Made by a program: the position numbers and the translations under genes. From an uncultured Brevinema sp. (lineage in GTDB: Bacteria; Spirochaetota; Brevinematia; Brevinematales; Brevinemataceae), in contig CAMQVI010000007.1 in the NCBI GenBank assembly GCA_947038195.1, positions 1-44,904 on the forward strand: DNA of 44,904 nucleotides, given 5' to 3'. The notes beneath the pieces are model-generated. The model had not been told where the DNA came from and did no database searches. It was given only the letters and a program-made list of their open reading frames with translations. Each line of letters starts with the position of its first letter. Within the stretch, counting starts at the first letter, position 1. This document shows, piece after piece, positions 25,641-34,404 of this stretch.

Positions 25641-26015
25641 TTAAGCTCCTCCTTTAAAAGATTTTAATACTTGATCCCAGTATTTACCGTCTATCAATCC
25701 TAATCCAGCTTCCCTAATGGAAATGTCATTCAATTTAGAGGCTTTATAGACAACGTGCCCAGCACCTTTACCCATAAGTCCTCTATCAATAACTCCATCA
25801 ACGATAGGCTTTACTTCTATACTAGAGAATCCCATGCGTAATAGAACAGAACGTTCTATAGAAGGGCTAGTGTGGGTTTTTGCCATTTCTAAAAGAGGGT
25901 CTACAATTTTTTCTGTTAGACTCCAAAAATGTTTTTTGAGGTCTTCGTCATTCATGTTTTTGAGGTGACTTCTACGTGTTTGGAAGTCATCGTCTCTTTT
26001 TAAATATCCTTTCAT
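25641..26015 (-). CDS. oraS: D-ornithine 4,5-aminomutase, small subunit
   Basis: 124 residues, helical, with the family pattern MKGYLKRDDDFQTRRSHLKN and a conserved C-terminal stretch ending GLIDGKYWDQVL. It forms the OraSE complex with the gene that follows one base later. Its ATG overlaps the stop of a short duplicated copy of the ortB 3' end (TAATG), which also supplies its GGAG ribosome binding site. Confidence 0.93.
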   Translation of the reverse strand: MKGYLKRDDDFQTRRSHLKNMNDEDLKKHFWSLTEKIVDPLLEMAKTHTSPSIERSVLLRMGFSSIEVKPIVDGVIDRGLMGKGAGHVVYKASKLNDISIREAGLGLIDGKYWDQVLKSFKGGA

Positions 26016-26077
26016 TATAACTTCTCCAATTCTTTTAAGATTTTTATTACAAATTCTAGATCGGAATTTGTTTCTAC
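26015..26077 (-). pseudogene. Duplicated 3' end of ortB (20 codons)
   Basis: Bases 26028-26077 match ortB 27569-27618 at 48 of 50 positions. The frame is still open and encodes VETNSDLEFVIKILKELEKL then stop, against VETNSDLEFVTKILKELGKV in ortB. The stop overlaps the oraS start as TAATG, the same arrangement as ortA/ortB. It appears to be the original ortB-oraS junction, left behind when nhaC entered. Confidence 0.85.
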
Positions 26078-26093
26078 TTATAAATAGTATATA

Positions 26094-27515
26094 CTATTGC
26101 TGTGAATTCTCTGTGGAATGTTTTGATGTTTTATATTTGTCAGGAAAAAATATAATAAAGCTAACAAGAACAAAGAAAAGTACAATAGGATAAAAGCACC
26201 ATATTCCCATATTAGAAGTGAGCAATGTAGGCACACTATCTCCAAAAAGAGCATTAGCATTTTCTGATAATTTTGCAGTTAGTACCATAGTAATCGTCCA
26301 TGGAAGAGCATAACATGTCATTGTGGAGCCAGATGCAAGTAAATTAGCGACATGGTAGGGATCGATTTTGAATTCTTTACTGAGAGGTTTTGCAAAAGTA
26401 GAACCAGCTGTAATAATAGACGGAACAGTGAGAAGAGTGATAGATCCTAATAATCCAGAAAGAAATAATATTGCTAATTCAACACTTTTAGTAGAACGAA
26501 TAACTTTCTTTGCATTATTTAGTAAAATTTGATCTCCACCACCATCTTTCATAATACGGACACAGATGAAAATAAGTAAAGCCATTATACAGATATCAAC
26601 CATACTACCAATTCCATCAACAAGAATACCTCCAACATCACCATTTTTAATCCATAAAAATTGATCAAAAGTCGCTAGTCCAGCAAGTAAAGCGACGATA
26701 ACAGCTACTACTGTTCCTACGCTCGTTGAAAAAATAATATCCCCTGTTTTGATAGCGGTGTATATGGTTAAAATAGCAGGAATTAACATAACTAATCCCA
26801 TGGGATTCATATAAGGTTCGATTTTGTCGAAAGGAATATCTCCAAGTGCTTGATTCTGACCTGAAAAAACCACAATAAGAACAATAGTGATAAGTCCTGA
26901 TATCATAGCAAATATAAAACGACGTTTTGCAGATTCTGCAATATCTATAGACATTGTCGTAGCAGCTGAAATAGTTGTATCAGATACGGCAGACAGATTG
27001 TCCCCGAAAGCTCCTCCACTAATAATTGCGCCTGCTAAAATATAGGGATCGGCTCCTAGTAGTGCTCCTGCTGGATATAAAACTGCCATACTCGCTATAA
27101 TAGCTCCAAACCCTGTGCCTGATGCTGTAGCAAATAAAGCAGATGCAACAAAAGAAATAATAGTAAATAAAGATCCTTGAGCACCGACAGAGTAGGCTCC
27201 CCAAATGACCCCATTTACTAAGCCTGTATTACGTAATACTCCTGTAAATACACCTGCAAATATCCAACATGCTATAGGCATAATGGAATCAGGAGAAGCC
27301 ATAGCTTTAATGATGGTATCTGAGTATTGCTGTCTGTCTTTAGTTAAAATAAATGTTAGCACTATTCCAGTAAAAGCCCCTGCCCACATTCCTTTTACCG
27401 TAACAGCTGCATTTAGAGCCATTACTATCGTCATTATAAGAAAGAACGTAAATGGTAAAAAAGAAACAATCGCCCCACCGTGAAATGGGAGGGTTTTTTC
27501 TTGGTTTGAATTCAT
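26094..27515 (-). CDS. NhaC family Na+/H+ antiporter, inside the ornithine genes (copy 2)
   Basis: 473 residues with about 11-12 membrane helices. NhaC-type signatures include GAIISGGAFGDNLSAVSDTT followed by ISAATTMSIDIAESAKRR, and a late TVPSIITAGSTFAKPLSKEF. NhaC relatives exchange sodium or protons with small carboxylates or amino acids. In this setting uptake of ornithine or export of a product such as alanine is plausible but unproven. The gene interrupts the usual ortB-oraS adjacency and is flanked by a 50-base duplication of the ortB end. It is clearly diverged from the second antiporter at 30453. Confidence 0.88.
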   Translation of the reverse strand: MNSNQEKTLPFHGGAIVSFLPFTFFLIMTIVMALNAAVTVKGMWAGAFTGIVLTFILTKDRQQYSDTIIKAMASPDSIMPIACWIFAGVFTGVLRNTGLVNGVIWGAYSVGAQGSLFTIISFVASALFATASGTGFGAIIASMAVLYPAGALLGADPYILAGAIISGGAFGDNLSAVSDTTISAATTMSIDIAESAKRRFIFAMISGLITIVLIVVFSGQNQALGDIPFDKIEPYMNPMGLVMLIPAILTIYTAIKTGDIIFSTSVGTVVAVIVALLAGLATFDQFLWIKNGDVGGILVDGIGSMVDICIMALLIFICVRIMKDGGGDQILLNNAKKVIRSTKSVELAILFLSGLLGSITLLTVPSIITAGSTFAKPLSKEFKIDPYHVANLLASGSTMTCYALPWTITMVLTAKLSENANALFGDSVPTLLTSNMGIWCFYPIVLFFVLVSFIIFFPDKYKTSKHSTENSQQ

Positions 27516-27555
27516 AAAATCCTCAATATTTTTATTTTTTAATAAGCATTCTGAT

Positions 27556-28965
27556 TTATACTTTCCCTAATTCTTTTAAGATTTTTGTTACAAACTCTAG
27601 ATCGGAATTTGTTTCTACGATGAGGTAATTAATGTCATCTTGGCTTACTTTCTCTACTTGAGCTACTGCATTTTTGATTAAAGATCTTCTTAAAGTCTCT
27701 AATTCAATAGCTACAGGTTTGATGAGAGAAGGAGAGGTAGGGAAAACAATAGATACTCCAGCGACTTCTTCTTTGGGTTCTCCAAAATAGATATTAACAC
27801 CATTATCTCTAGCAAAAGATAGTTGAGATTGTAAATGTTTTCCAGCGCCTGTGTATTCTGTTTCTTGAATAACAATGATTTGATCTTCTGGAAGTTCTTG
27901 AGCAAGGGCAAAAGCCACCGCTAAAGAGACACTACCAGCTGGCCCTCTTTCTAGTCCTTCTAATTGAGCTAAGGCTTCTGTCATATAGAATACTTCTCCC
28001 TGATTAACAGTATAGTAAGCATCCATATAACGTAAAGGTCTAGCTGCAGAACGAGGAACATCAGAACGGTCTGGTGATGTGGTAAAAGGAACTCCAAAAC
28101 CTGTATGTCCCGTGGTAAAGGATTTACGATTGAATTGGGTATCACTAGCCATGTGGAGACCTTTAAGACTTACGCTCGCTGCGTAGATTTTAGTTTGGTC
28201 AGCTCCAGCTTTTTGAAGTCCACGAGCAGTACCTGTAAGATTTCCTCCACCAGCATTGGTACAAATAACCAAATTAGGGAATTGTCCTGTCATTTCTTTA
28301 GTTTGTTGAGCGAGCTCATAACCTAAGGTTTCTACTCCAGCAATTCCAAAAGGACTGTAAAGAGATGCGTTAAAATAACCAGTTTCTTCAAGAAGGGATA
28401 AGAAGGTGTAAAATAATTCAGGCCCTACGGTTAATTGTATGACTTCAGCACCATAAGCTTCACAAGCTCTTGCTTTTTCAATAATTTCAGGTTGTCCTAC
28501 CCCTCTACTATCGTAACATTCTTGAACAATAATACATTTTAGTCCTTGCATTGCAGCTTGAGACGCTACGGCAGCACCGTAGTTACCACTAGTAGCAGCA
28601 ATAACACCTTTGTATCCTAGTTTTTTAGCATGGTGAACAGCATTGGCTGCACGTCTTGCTTTAAAAGATCCAGAAGGATTACAAGCTTCATCTTTTACGA
28701 AGATTCTTGCTCCAAAACCTGGTTTAGCACAAGATCTAGCGAGTGCTGTGATATTACGGAGCTCTAAGAGAGGGGTATTACCTACTCCTGTTTGTCTTTG
28801 GATTTTTTGCATTTCTTCTAAGGTGTACCCTGTTTCAACCATCATTTTTTCATAGTCAAAGCCTATTCCTTCTTTTTCAAAATCGCCATAGTCTATGCCG
28901 AGGGCTTTCTTCATAATGTCGTTACTACGAGACATTACGGCTGCATAACTTTTATCTAAACTCAT
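27556..28965 (-). CDS. ortB: 2-amino-4-oxopentanoate thiolase, beta subunit (PLP)
   Basis: 469 residues of the threonine synthase-like PLP fold. The PLP Lys lies in NPSGSFKARRAANAVHHAKK, and the phosphate-binding Gly-rich loop is CTNAGGGNLTGTARGL. With OrtA it cleaves 2-amino-4-oxopentanoate with CoA to acetyl-CoA and alanine. The start overlaps the ortA stop by one base (TAATG). The last 17 codons are duplicated in front of oraS. Confidence 0.95.
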   Translation of the reverse strand: MSLDKSYAAVMSRSNDIMKKALGIDYGDFEKEGIGFDYEKMMVETGYTLEEMQKIQRQTGVGNTPLLELRNITALARSCAKPGFGARIFVKDEACNPSGSFKARRAANAVHHAKKLGYKGVIAATSGNYGAAVASQAAMQGLKCIIVQECYDSRGVGQPEIIEKARACEAYGAEVIQLTVGPELFYTFLSLLEETGYFNASLYSPFGIAGVETLGYELAQQTKEMTGQFPNLVICTNAGGGNLTGTARGLQKAGADQTKIYAASVSLKGLHMASDTQFNRKSFTTGHTGFGVPFTTSPDRSDVPRSAARPLRYMDAYYTVNQGEVFYMTEALAQLEGLERGPAGSVSLAVAFALAQELPEDQIIVIQETEYTGAGKHLQSQLSFARDNGVNIYFGEPKEEVAGVSIVFPTSPSLIKPVAIELETLRRSLIKNAVAQVEKVSQDDINYLIVETNSDLEFVTKILKELGKV

Positions 28966-29264
28966 TATTTACTCCCTGCTAGAATTTTTCTAAGGTCTTG
29001 TCCGATTTTAAGTAGCTCTGGAACATGTTTTCCAAAAGAATGAGAATAACTAGGGGCAACTTCTACTAAAGTGCCACTTACTTTACGTCCTGTTATAGTC
29101 TCTACTTCTACTTTGTCTCCCATTTTTGCATCTGAGAGAAGGGTACCTTTAACCCACATTTCTAAATCGGTAGCTTTGGTATCTTCTGGAATATTTGCCG
29201 TTCTTTCTTTTGAGGTGAGTACAATATTATGTACTTTCACCCATTCGCCTTTTTTGATTTGCAT
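28965..29264 (-). CDS. ortA: 2-amino-4-oxopentanoate thiolase, alpha subunit
   Basis: 99 residues, the usual size for OrtA. KKGEWVKVHNIVLTSKERT near the start, then VKGTLLSDAKMGDKVEVETI and GRKVSGTLVEVAPSYSHSFG, match the family. It forms the thiolase with OrtB, encoded directly after it with a one-base overlap. It has an AGAGG ribosome binding site. Confidence 0.93.
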   Translation of the reverse strand: MQIKKGEWVKVHNIVLTSKERTANIPEDTKATDLEMWVKGTLLSDAKMGDKVEVETITGRKVSGTLVEVAPSYSHSFGKHVPELLKIGQDLRKILAGSK

Positions 29265-29284
29265 TTTTTTACCTCTGTTTTAAA

Positions 29285-30337
29285 TTAATCTTCAATCATT
29301 TTTCTCATATCGCCCATGATAGCACGGGGGACAGGAAGGTCTAACATGGTTTTTAAACCAGGTCTTGCATTAATAACATGGGGAATCATATTCACACACA
29401 TAGAAATGGTACCGACACCACCCTCTACTTCAGGAGTAATAGCCATTTCGATATTTGGGCTACCTTTTAAGGAGATATAATCTCCTGTTGAAACGCCACC
29501 TAATTGGGGTTCTATTTGTTGGGGGTGAACCATTTCGATTTTGAGTTTGTTATCTACTTTCCCAAATCCTAACATAGAACAACCAGCTACATCACCAGCA
29601 TTAACTTTGATATATTTGGTTTCTCTAGCGACATCTGTAACAATAGGCTCTTGAGATTGGGTGATAGGCCCGTCTAATTTCCAACCTATGGCATCAGCGA
29701 TCATTCCTATTGATTCGGAGAATCCTACGTGTCCAGCAAGCTGACCAGATTTGGTTTCTTCGATAAAACGTTCTTTAGAAAAGCCTACGCCTTGTTCTTC
29801 CATAACAGCTTTTCCAAATTGAGAAAGGCTATTGATTCTTTGTACTTTAATGTGTTCTACTTCACTCATCGCACCTGTTAAAGCAACTACGAGGAGATCC
29901 ATCATAAGACCAGGATTAATCCCTGTGCCTAAAACAGTTACACCGTTGGCTTTAGCTATTTTATCTAGCTCTGCCGCTAAATCGGGATTTTGAGCTTGGG
30001 GATAAGCCATTTCTTCTGCGGTAGAAATAACATTAATTCCTTTTTCTAAAATCATTTTAAGGCGAGGAAAAGCTTTTTTGGTGAAAGAATCTGTAGCACA
30101 GAGACAAATATCACATTCACCTTTTTTGAGGACTTGATCAATATCATTAGAGATAATGACTGGTTTTCGTCCTCCTTGAGGAACACCTAGGTAATCATAT
30201 AAATTTTTTCCTACAGCATCAGGATTAAGATCACAAACACCGACGATTTCAACGCCTTGTTTTTTCATAAGGAGTTCTGCCATGCCACTTCCCATGGCAC
30301 CGAATCCCCAGACTGCAACACGAATGTTATTTTTCAT
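29285..30337 (-). CDS. ord: 2,4-diaminopentanoate dehydrogenase
   Basis: 350 residues. The N-terminal Rossmann fold is IRVAVWGFGAMGSGMAELLM, followed by VGVCDLNPDAVGKNL. Further family marks are LGTGINPGLMMDLLVVALTG and QRINSLSQFGKAVMEEQGVG. It oxidatively deaminates 2,4-diaminopentanoate to 2-amino-4-oxopentanoate, releasing ammonia and NAD(P)H. It lies 20 bases before ortA. A 9-bp inverted repeat sits upstream of its ribosome binding site. Confidence 0.93.
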   Translation of the reverse strand: MKNNIRVAVWGFGAMGSGMAELLMKKQGVEIVGVCDLNPDAVGKNLYDYLGVPQGGRKPVIISNDIDQVLKKGECDICLCATDSFTKKAFPRLKMILEKGINVISTAEEMAYPQAQNPDLAAELDKIAKANGVTVLGTGINPGLMMDLLVVALTGAMSEVEHIKVQRINSLSQFGKAVMEEQGVGFSKERFIEETKSGQLAGHVGFSESIGMIADAIGWKLDGPITQSQEPIVTDVARETKYIKVNAGDVAGCSMLGFGKVDNKLKIEMVHPQQIEPQLGGVSTGDYISLKGSPNIEMAITPEVEGGVGTISMCVNMIPHVINARPGLKTMLDLPVPRAIMGDMRKMIED

Positions 30338-30364
30338 TTTATTTCTCCAATAATTTATTTATAG

Positions 30365-30393
30365 TTACTTATCGGCTTATAAAGGATAAGTAA
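30365..30393 (-). promoter_or_regulatory. Inverted repeat upstream of ord
   Basis: TTACTTATC (30365-30373) and GATAAGTAA (30385-30393) form a perfect 9-bp stem with an 11-base loop in the 115-base gap before ord. No T run follows on the minus strand, so it is not a normal terminator. It may stabilise or process the mRNA, or bind a regulator. Confidence 0.5.
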
Positions 30394-30452
30394 TCTTATT
30401 TTATTTAAGTTAGGTCGATCTCAATAATGAGAGCACCCTCGTTTTATTAGCT

Positions 30453-31877
30453 CTAGGCCTTTTTTATTCTAGGGTCTTCATCGGGATTATAAGGAAGCAT
30501 TGTCCAACCCATATATCCATAAAGAATAGACATTAAAGGACTTAGAATGTTAAAGAAAGCGTAAGGAACATAAACCCAAGGGGCGACGCCTAAGGCTGCC
30601 ATGAGAAAAGCTCCACAAGTATTCCAAGGAATAAGGGCAGAAGTAACAACCCCTGCATCTTGTAAAGTACGTGATAAGTTTACAGGATGTATTCCTCTGT
30701 CTCTATACGCTTGTGCAAACATATTTCCTGGTAAAATGAGGGATAAATATTGTTCAGGAGCAACGGCATTGACAAAGACACAAGAAAAAACGACAGCAGC
30801 TGTCATATCTCCAACAGATTTGGCTACGGATAATATTTTTTGTGTGATTACATCTACCATTCCTGTTTTTTCAAGAATACCACCTAAAGTCATAGCACAC
30901 ATAATCATCAATACAGTAGACATCATTCCATTCATACCACCACGAGAAAGTAAACTATCTACAAACTCATGTCCTGTTTCTAAGACAAATCCGTCTAACA
31001 TAACAGAGAGAACATCTCCTACAGGAGCACCTTGTATGCCGACTGCTAATATGCCACCAGCTAAAGCTCCGATAAACATACCAGGGACAGCGGGGACTTG
31101 GAATAATACCATCCCGATAACTCCCACAGGTACGAGTAAGAAGAAAGGAGAGAGTGTAAAAGCACCGTTTATGGTGGAGAGAATGCTATTGATAGATGCT
31201 AAATCTCCGTCTCCTGAGGGGGCCACTCTAAATCCTAAAATAAGGAAAGCTACAATACATATAAGATAAGTAGGGACAGAAGACCACTGCATATGCTTAA
31301 TATGTTGAATCAAATCAGATCCTACACAAGCACAAGAGAGGTTGGATGTGTCTGATAAAGGAGATAATTTATCTCCAAAATAAGCTCCAGAGATTACAGC
31401 ACCAGCAGTCATTTCTGCGGGGATACCGAGACCTTCGGAAATACCCATAAGAGCGACACCTACTGTAGCCATGGTACTCCAAGAACTTCCTGTTCCTAAG
31501 GCAGCAATAGAACAGAGTAATAAAGCACTAATTAGGAAGTACTGAGGATTGATGATGAGCATACCATAATAAATCATGGAAGGCACAACACCTGATATCA
31601 TCCACGTTCCAATAAGCATTCCTACCGTAATAAGAATAAGTACGGCAATTAGAGAAATTTTTATAGATTCAAAAATTGATTCTTGTAATTCCTCCCAAGT
31701 ATAATTAAGGAAATAAATTGCAATAGTGGCTGCGAACATTCCACTAGCAAAAAGAGGCACATGAGGGGATTGTCCAAGAAAAACAATGGTCCAAGTTAAA
31801 GACCCTAATAAAAAAGCAAATACAAGTAGAGAGTGCCAAAGCTTTGTTTCTTTGATTTCTTTTCTTTCTTTTGTCAT
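30453..31877 (-). CDS. NhaC family Na+/H+ antiporter (copy 1)
   Basis: 474 residues with about 12 membrane helices. AGAVISGAYFGDKLSPLSDT, then SNLSCACVGSDLIQHIKHM, is the NhaC signature, and ALGTGSSWSTMATVGVALMG is also typical. It lies 15 bases after alr and ahead of ord, so it is probably co-transcribed with the ornithine genes. Its sequence differs substantially from the antiporter at 26094, so the two are not a recent duplication and may carry different substrates. An AAGGAG ribosome binding site is present. Confidence 0.9.
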   Translation of the reverse strand: MTKERKEIKETKLWHSLLVFAFLLGSLTWTIVFLGQSPHVPLFASGMFAATIAIYFLNYTWEELQESIFESIKISLIAVLILITVGMLIGTWMISGVVPSMIYYGMLIINPQYFLISALLLCSIAALGTGSSWSTMATVGVALMGISEGLGIPAEMTAGAVISGAYFGDKLSPLSDTSNLSCACVGSDLIQHIKHMQWSSVPTYLICIVAFLILGFRVAPSGDGDLASINSILSTINGAFTLSPFFLLVPVGVIGMVLFQVPAVPGMFIGALAGGILAVGIQGAPVGDVLSVMLDGFVLETGHEFVDSLLSRGGMNGMMSTVLMIMCAMTLGGILEKTGMVDVITQKILSVAKSVGDMTAAVVFSCVFVNAVAPEQYLSLILPGNMFAQAYRDRGIHPVNLSRTLQDAGVVTSALIPWNTCGAFLMAALGVAPWVYVPYAFFNILSPLMSILYGYMGWTMLPYNPDEDPRIKKA

Positions 31878-31892
31878 ATTAAACTCCTTAGT

Positions 31893-32984
31893 TTAAATAT
31901 AAAATCTAGGTACTCTATCTGCGATTGCTGTTAGCATTTCGTAAGAAATAGTATCAGCCAGTAAAGCTAGGGTATTAGCATTGAGCTCTGGGTGATTGCC
32001 ATATAAAAGTACATCTTTTTCCATACAAGAGTCATCATCAGGAAGGGCAATAGCCATTTGATCCATGCACACTCTTCCTAAAACAGGGTAGAACTTTCCA
32101 TCAATAAGGACTTTTGCCTTATTAGACAGACAACGCATATAACCATCGGCATAGCCTACGGGAACAATACCAATTTTAGTATCTTCAGGGGCTACCCAAG
32201 TACAACCGTAAGATACGGAACTGCCCTTGGCGATGGTTTTGACGATAGTGATTTTGGTTTTAAATTCCATGACGGGCTTGAGGGCTGGATGTTCAGCATA
32301 TCCATAGGCCCCTATGCCCACTCTAGCCATTGTGAAATGACTTTCAGGGTGGCAAAGAATCCCAAAAGAATTAGCTGCATGAATAAGAGGAGGCTTAATA
32401 GAATGTTGTTGAAGAGTATCAATAACTTTTTTAAATGTAGATATTTGTTTATCAGTGAATTTTTTCCATTCTTCTCCACCATCGGCGACAGCTAAATGGG
32501 TGCAAATTCCTTCTAAAAATAAGTTGGGAAATTTAGTAATATTTTGAGCTAATGCTAGCGCTAGCTCGGGTAAGACACCTGCTCTGCTCATTCCTGTATC
32601 TATTTTTAGATGAAGAGACAAAGTTATATTAAAATATTCAGCCCAATATTGGTAAGAGCTTAAAGATTCCCCATGGCTTATGAGAGGAGTGAGTTTGTAT
32701 TGACATAGAATAGGAATTTCTTTTTCTAAGTGTGCGGAAAGGACTAAGATAGGGATAAGAATACCCGACTCTCTTAATTGAACCCCTTCATTAACAGTCG
32801 CTACGGCTAAAATATCCACGACTGCTTGAGCGTGGTGAGCCATAGCTATAAGACCGTGCCCATAGGCATTGCCTTTTACGGCAAGACACAAAGGTTTATC
32901 TTTTCCAATAATGTTTTTAAATACAAGTAAATTCTTTTTAAATTGTTCCACATTTATTTCAACTCTAGTAGCTCTTAGATTCAT
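31893..32984 (-). CDS. alr: Alanine racemase
   Basis: 363 residues. The PLP Lys lies in LCLAVKGNAYGHGL. The second catalytic Tyr is in SSVSYGCTWVAP, and GRVCMDQMAIALPDD is the other family block. Alr interconverts L- and D-alanine for peptidoglycan. Here it also sits directly upstream of the ornithine genes, where it could convert the alanine released by OrtAB into the L form used by Ald. The dual role is inference. A terminator hairpin lies 23 bases before its start, leaving little space for a separate promoter. Confidence 0.92.
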   Translation of the reverse strand: MNLRATRVEINVEQFKKNLLVFKNIIGKDKPLCLAVKGNAYGHGLIAMAHHAQAVVDILAVATVNEGVQLRESGILIPILVLSAHLEKEIPILCQYKLTPLISHGESLSSYQYWAEYFNITLSLHLKIDTGMSRAGVLPELALALAQNITKFPNLFLEGICTHLAVADGGEEWKKFTDKQISTFKKVIDTLQQHSIKPPLIHAANSFGILCHPESHFTMARVGIGAYGYAEHPALKPVMEFKTKITIVKTIAKGSSVSYGCTWVAPEDTKIGIVPVGYADGYMRCLSNKAKVLIDGKFYPVLGRVCMDQMAIALPDDDSCMEKDVLLYGNHPELNANTLALLADTISYEMLTAIADRVPRFYI

Positions 32985-33006
32985 AAATTTATACCCTTAT
33001 AAAAAA

Positions 33007-33039
33007 TCTTAGTAGAAACTACCCTAGCTTCTACTAAGA
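33007..33039 (-). terminator. Terminator or attenuator between ald and alr
   Basis: A perfect stem of at least 10 bp, CTTAGTAGAA (33008-33017) with TTCTACTAAG (33029-33038), is followed on the minus strand by ATTTTTTAT. It would limit read-through from ald into alr and the ornithine genes. Confidence 0.8.
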
Positions 33040-33055
33040 ATCCTTAAATTTTTAT

Positions 33056-34168
33056 TTATCCTAGTGCTTTTTCAGCAGATGTATATTCAAGACCGAATGC
33101 TTCTGCAACTCCTTTATAGGTACATTTTCCTTTATAGGTATTTAGTCCTTCTAAAAGAGCTGGATCTTTTTTACAAGCTTCTTCTAATCCCATTGTTGCT
33201 AATTTCAAGCCATAAGGCAAGGTAGCGTTGGTAAGAGCAAGAGTAGAAGTTTGAGCAACAGCACCAGGCATATTAGCTACACAATAGTGAACAATTTTAT
33301 CAATGATATAAGTAGGTTCACTATGAGTAGTGGCTTTGGAAGTTTCAAAACATCCACCTTGGTCAATAGCTACGTCTACAAGAACAGATCCAGGTTTCAT
33401 TTTTTTGAGATCGTCTTTTTTAATGAGTTTGGGAGCGACAGCACCTGGGAGCAAGATAGCTCCTACAATAATATCTGATTCAGGAAGGAGGGCTTCAATA
33501 CTACCACGGTTACTAATGAGGGTTTTAATTCTCATGTCAAACATTTGATCAATATAAGCAAGGCGTTCTGCACTAATATCGAGGATGGTTACATCTGCTC
33601 CCATTCCCATAGCAATTTGAGCAGCATTAAGTCCTACGACTCCACCACCAAGAATTGTTACTTTGGCTTTAGGAGTTCCTGGGACACCACCCATGAGGAT
33701 ACCAGAACCACCAAAAGTTTTTTCGATATATTTAGCACCTTCTTGAGAAGCTAAACGACCAGCAATAGCACTCATAGGCGCTAGACATGGGAGTCCGTTA
33801 TTAGCTGTTTTAATGGTTTCATAGGCGACAGAACGAATGTTTTTCTTGAGAAGCATGTGGGTAAGTTCTTTATCTGCGGCAAGGTGTAAATAAGTATAAA
33901 GGATAGAATTTTCTTTGAAATAGTCATATTCTACAGCAATAGGCTCTTTTACTTTAATAATCATATCTGCTTTTTCAAAGACTTCTTCTTTAGAAGTTAC
34001 AGTAGCTCCAGCGGATTTGTACATATCATCAGAGAATCCTATGCCTTCTCCGGCTCCTTTTTCTATATAGATAGTATGTCCTGCATTTTTGTAGTCTTGT
34101 ACATTAGCAGGGGTAAGTCCGACACGATATTCGTGGACTTTAATTTCTTTTGGGCAACCGATAGTCAT
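33056..34168 (-). CDS. ald: Alanine dehydrogenase
   Basis: 370 residues from the ATG at 34168, which lies 7 bases after AAGGAG; a Met nine codons upstream is less likely. IGCPKEIKVHEYRVGLTPAN is the standard start. KVKEPIAVEYDYF and YTYLHLAADKEL hold the substrate Lys and His, and VTILGGGVVGLNAAQIAMGM is the NAD site. It converts L-alanine and NAD+ to pyruvate, ammonia and NADH. First in the run ahead of alr and the ornithine genes, it would dispose of the alanine made by OrtAB. Confidence 0.95.
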   Translation of the reverse strand: MTIGCPKEIKVHEYRVGLTPANVQDYKNAGHTIYIEKGAGEGIGFSDDMYKSAGATVTSKEEVFEKADMIIKVKEPIAVEYDYFKENSILYTYLHLAADKELTHMLLKKNIRSVAYETIKTANNGLPCLAPMSAIAGRLASQEGAKYIEKTFGGSGILMGGVPGTPKAKVTILGGGVVGLNAAQIAMGMGADVTILDISAERLAYIDQMFDMRIKTLISNRGSIEALLPESDIIVGAILLPGAVAPKLIKKDDLKKMKPGSVLVDVAIDQGGCFETSKATTHSEPTYIIDKIVHYCVANMPGAVAQTSTLALTNATLPYGLKLATMGLEEACKKDPALLEGLNTYKGKCTYKGVAEAFGLEYTSAEKALG

Positions 34169-34404
34169 GGTGCAACTCCTTAATTTATAAAGCATATAAC
34201 TATGCCATAGTTTTTTTTATTTTTTACAAAAAAGTAAAAAGATCACAAGTAAGCGTAATAATTTTTTATCATAAAGATAAGATTTTACTGCATGAAATAA
34301 CTATGCTAACATATACAATAGATTAGCATCTTATAAACATAATGACTAAAATAGTCTAACTAAGTTTAATAAAACATTTTTACAGTAAAAAGAGAAAGAT
34401 GGGT

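Noticed and set aside
26079-26094. TATAAATAGTATATA shared between 26079-26094 and 34690-34704 as a mobile-element end
   Set aside because: A low-complexity A/T string expected by chance at this composition; no paired end or transposase.
30601-31269. 222-codon plus-strand frame opposite the NhaC gene
   Set aside because: It is antisense to a well-supported transporter, its Pro/Thr-rich composition is typical of a mirrored membrane gene, and it has no start signals.
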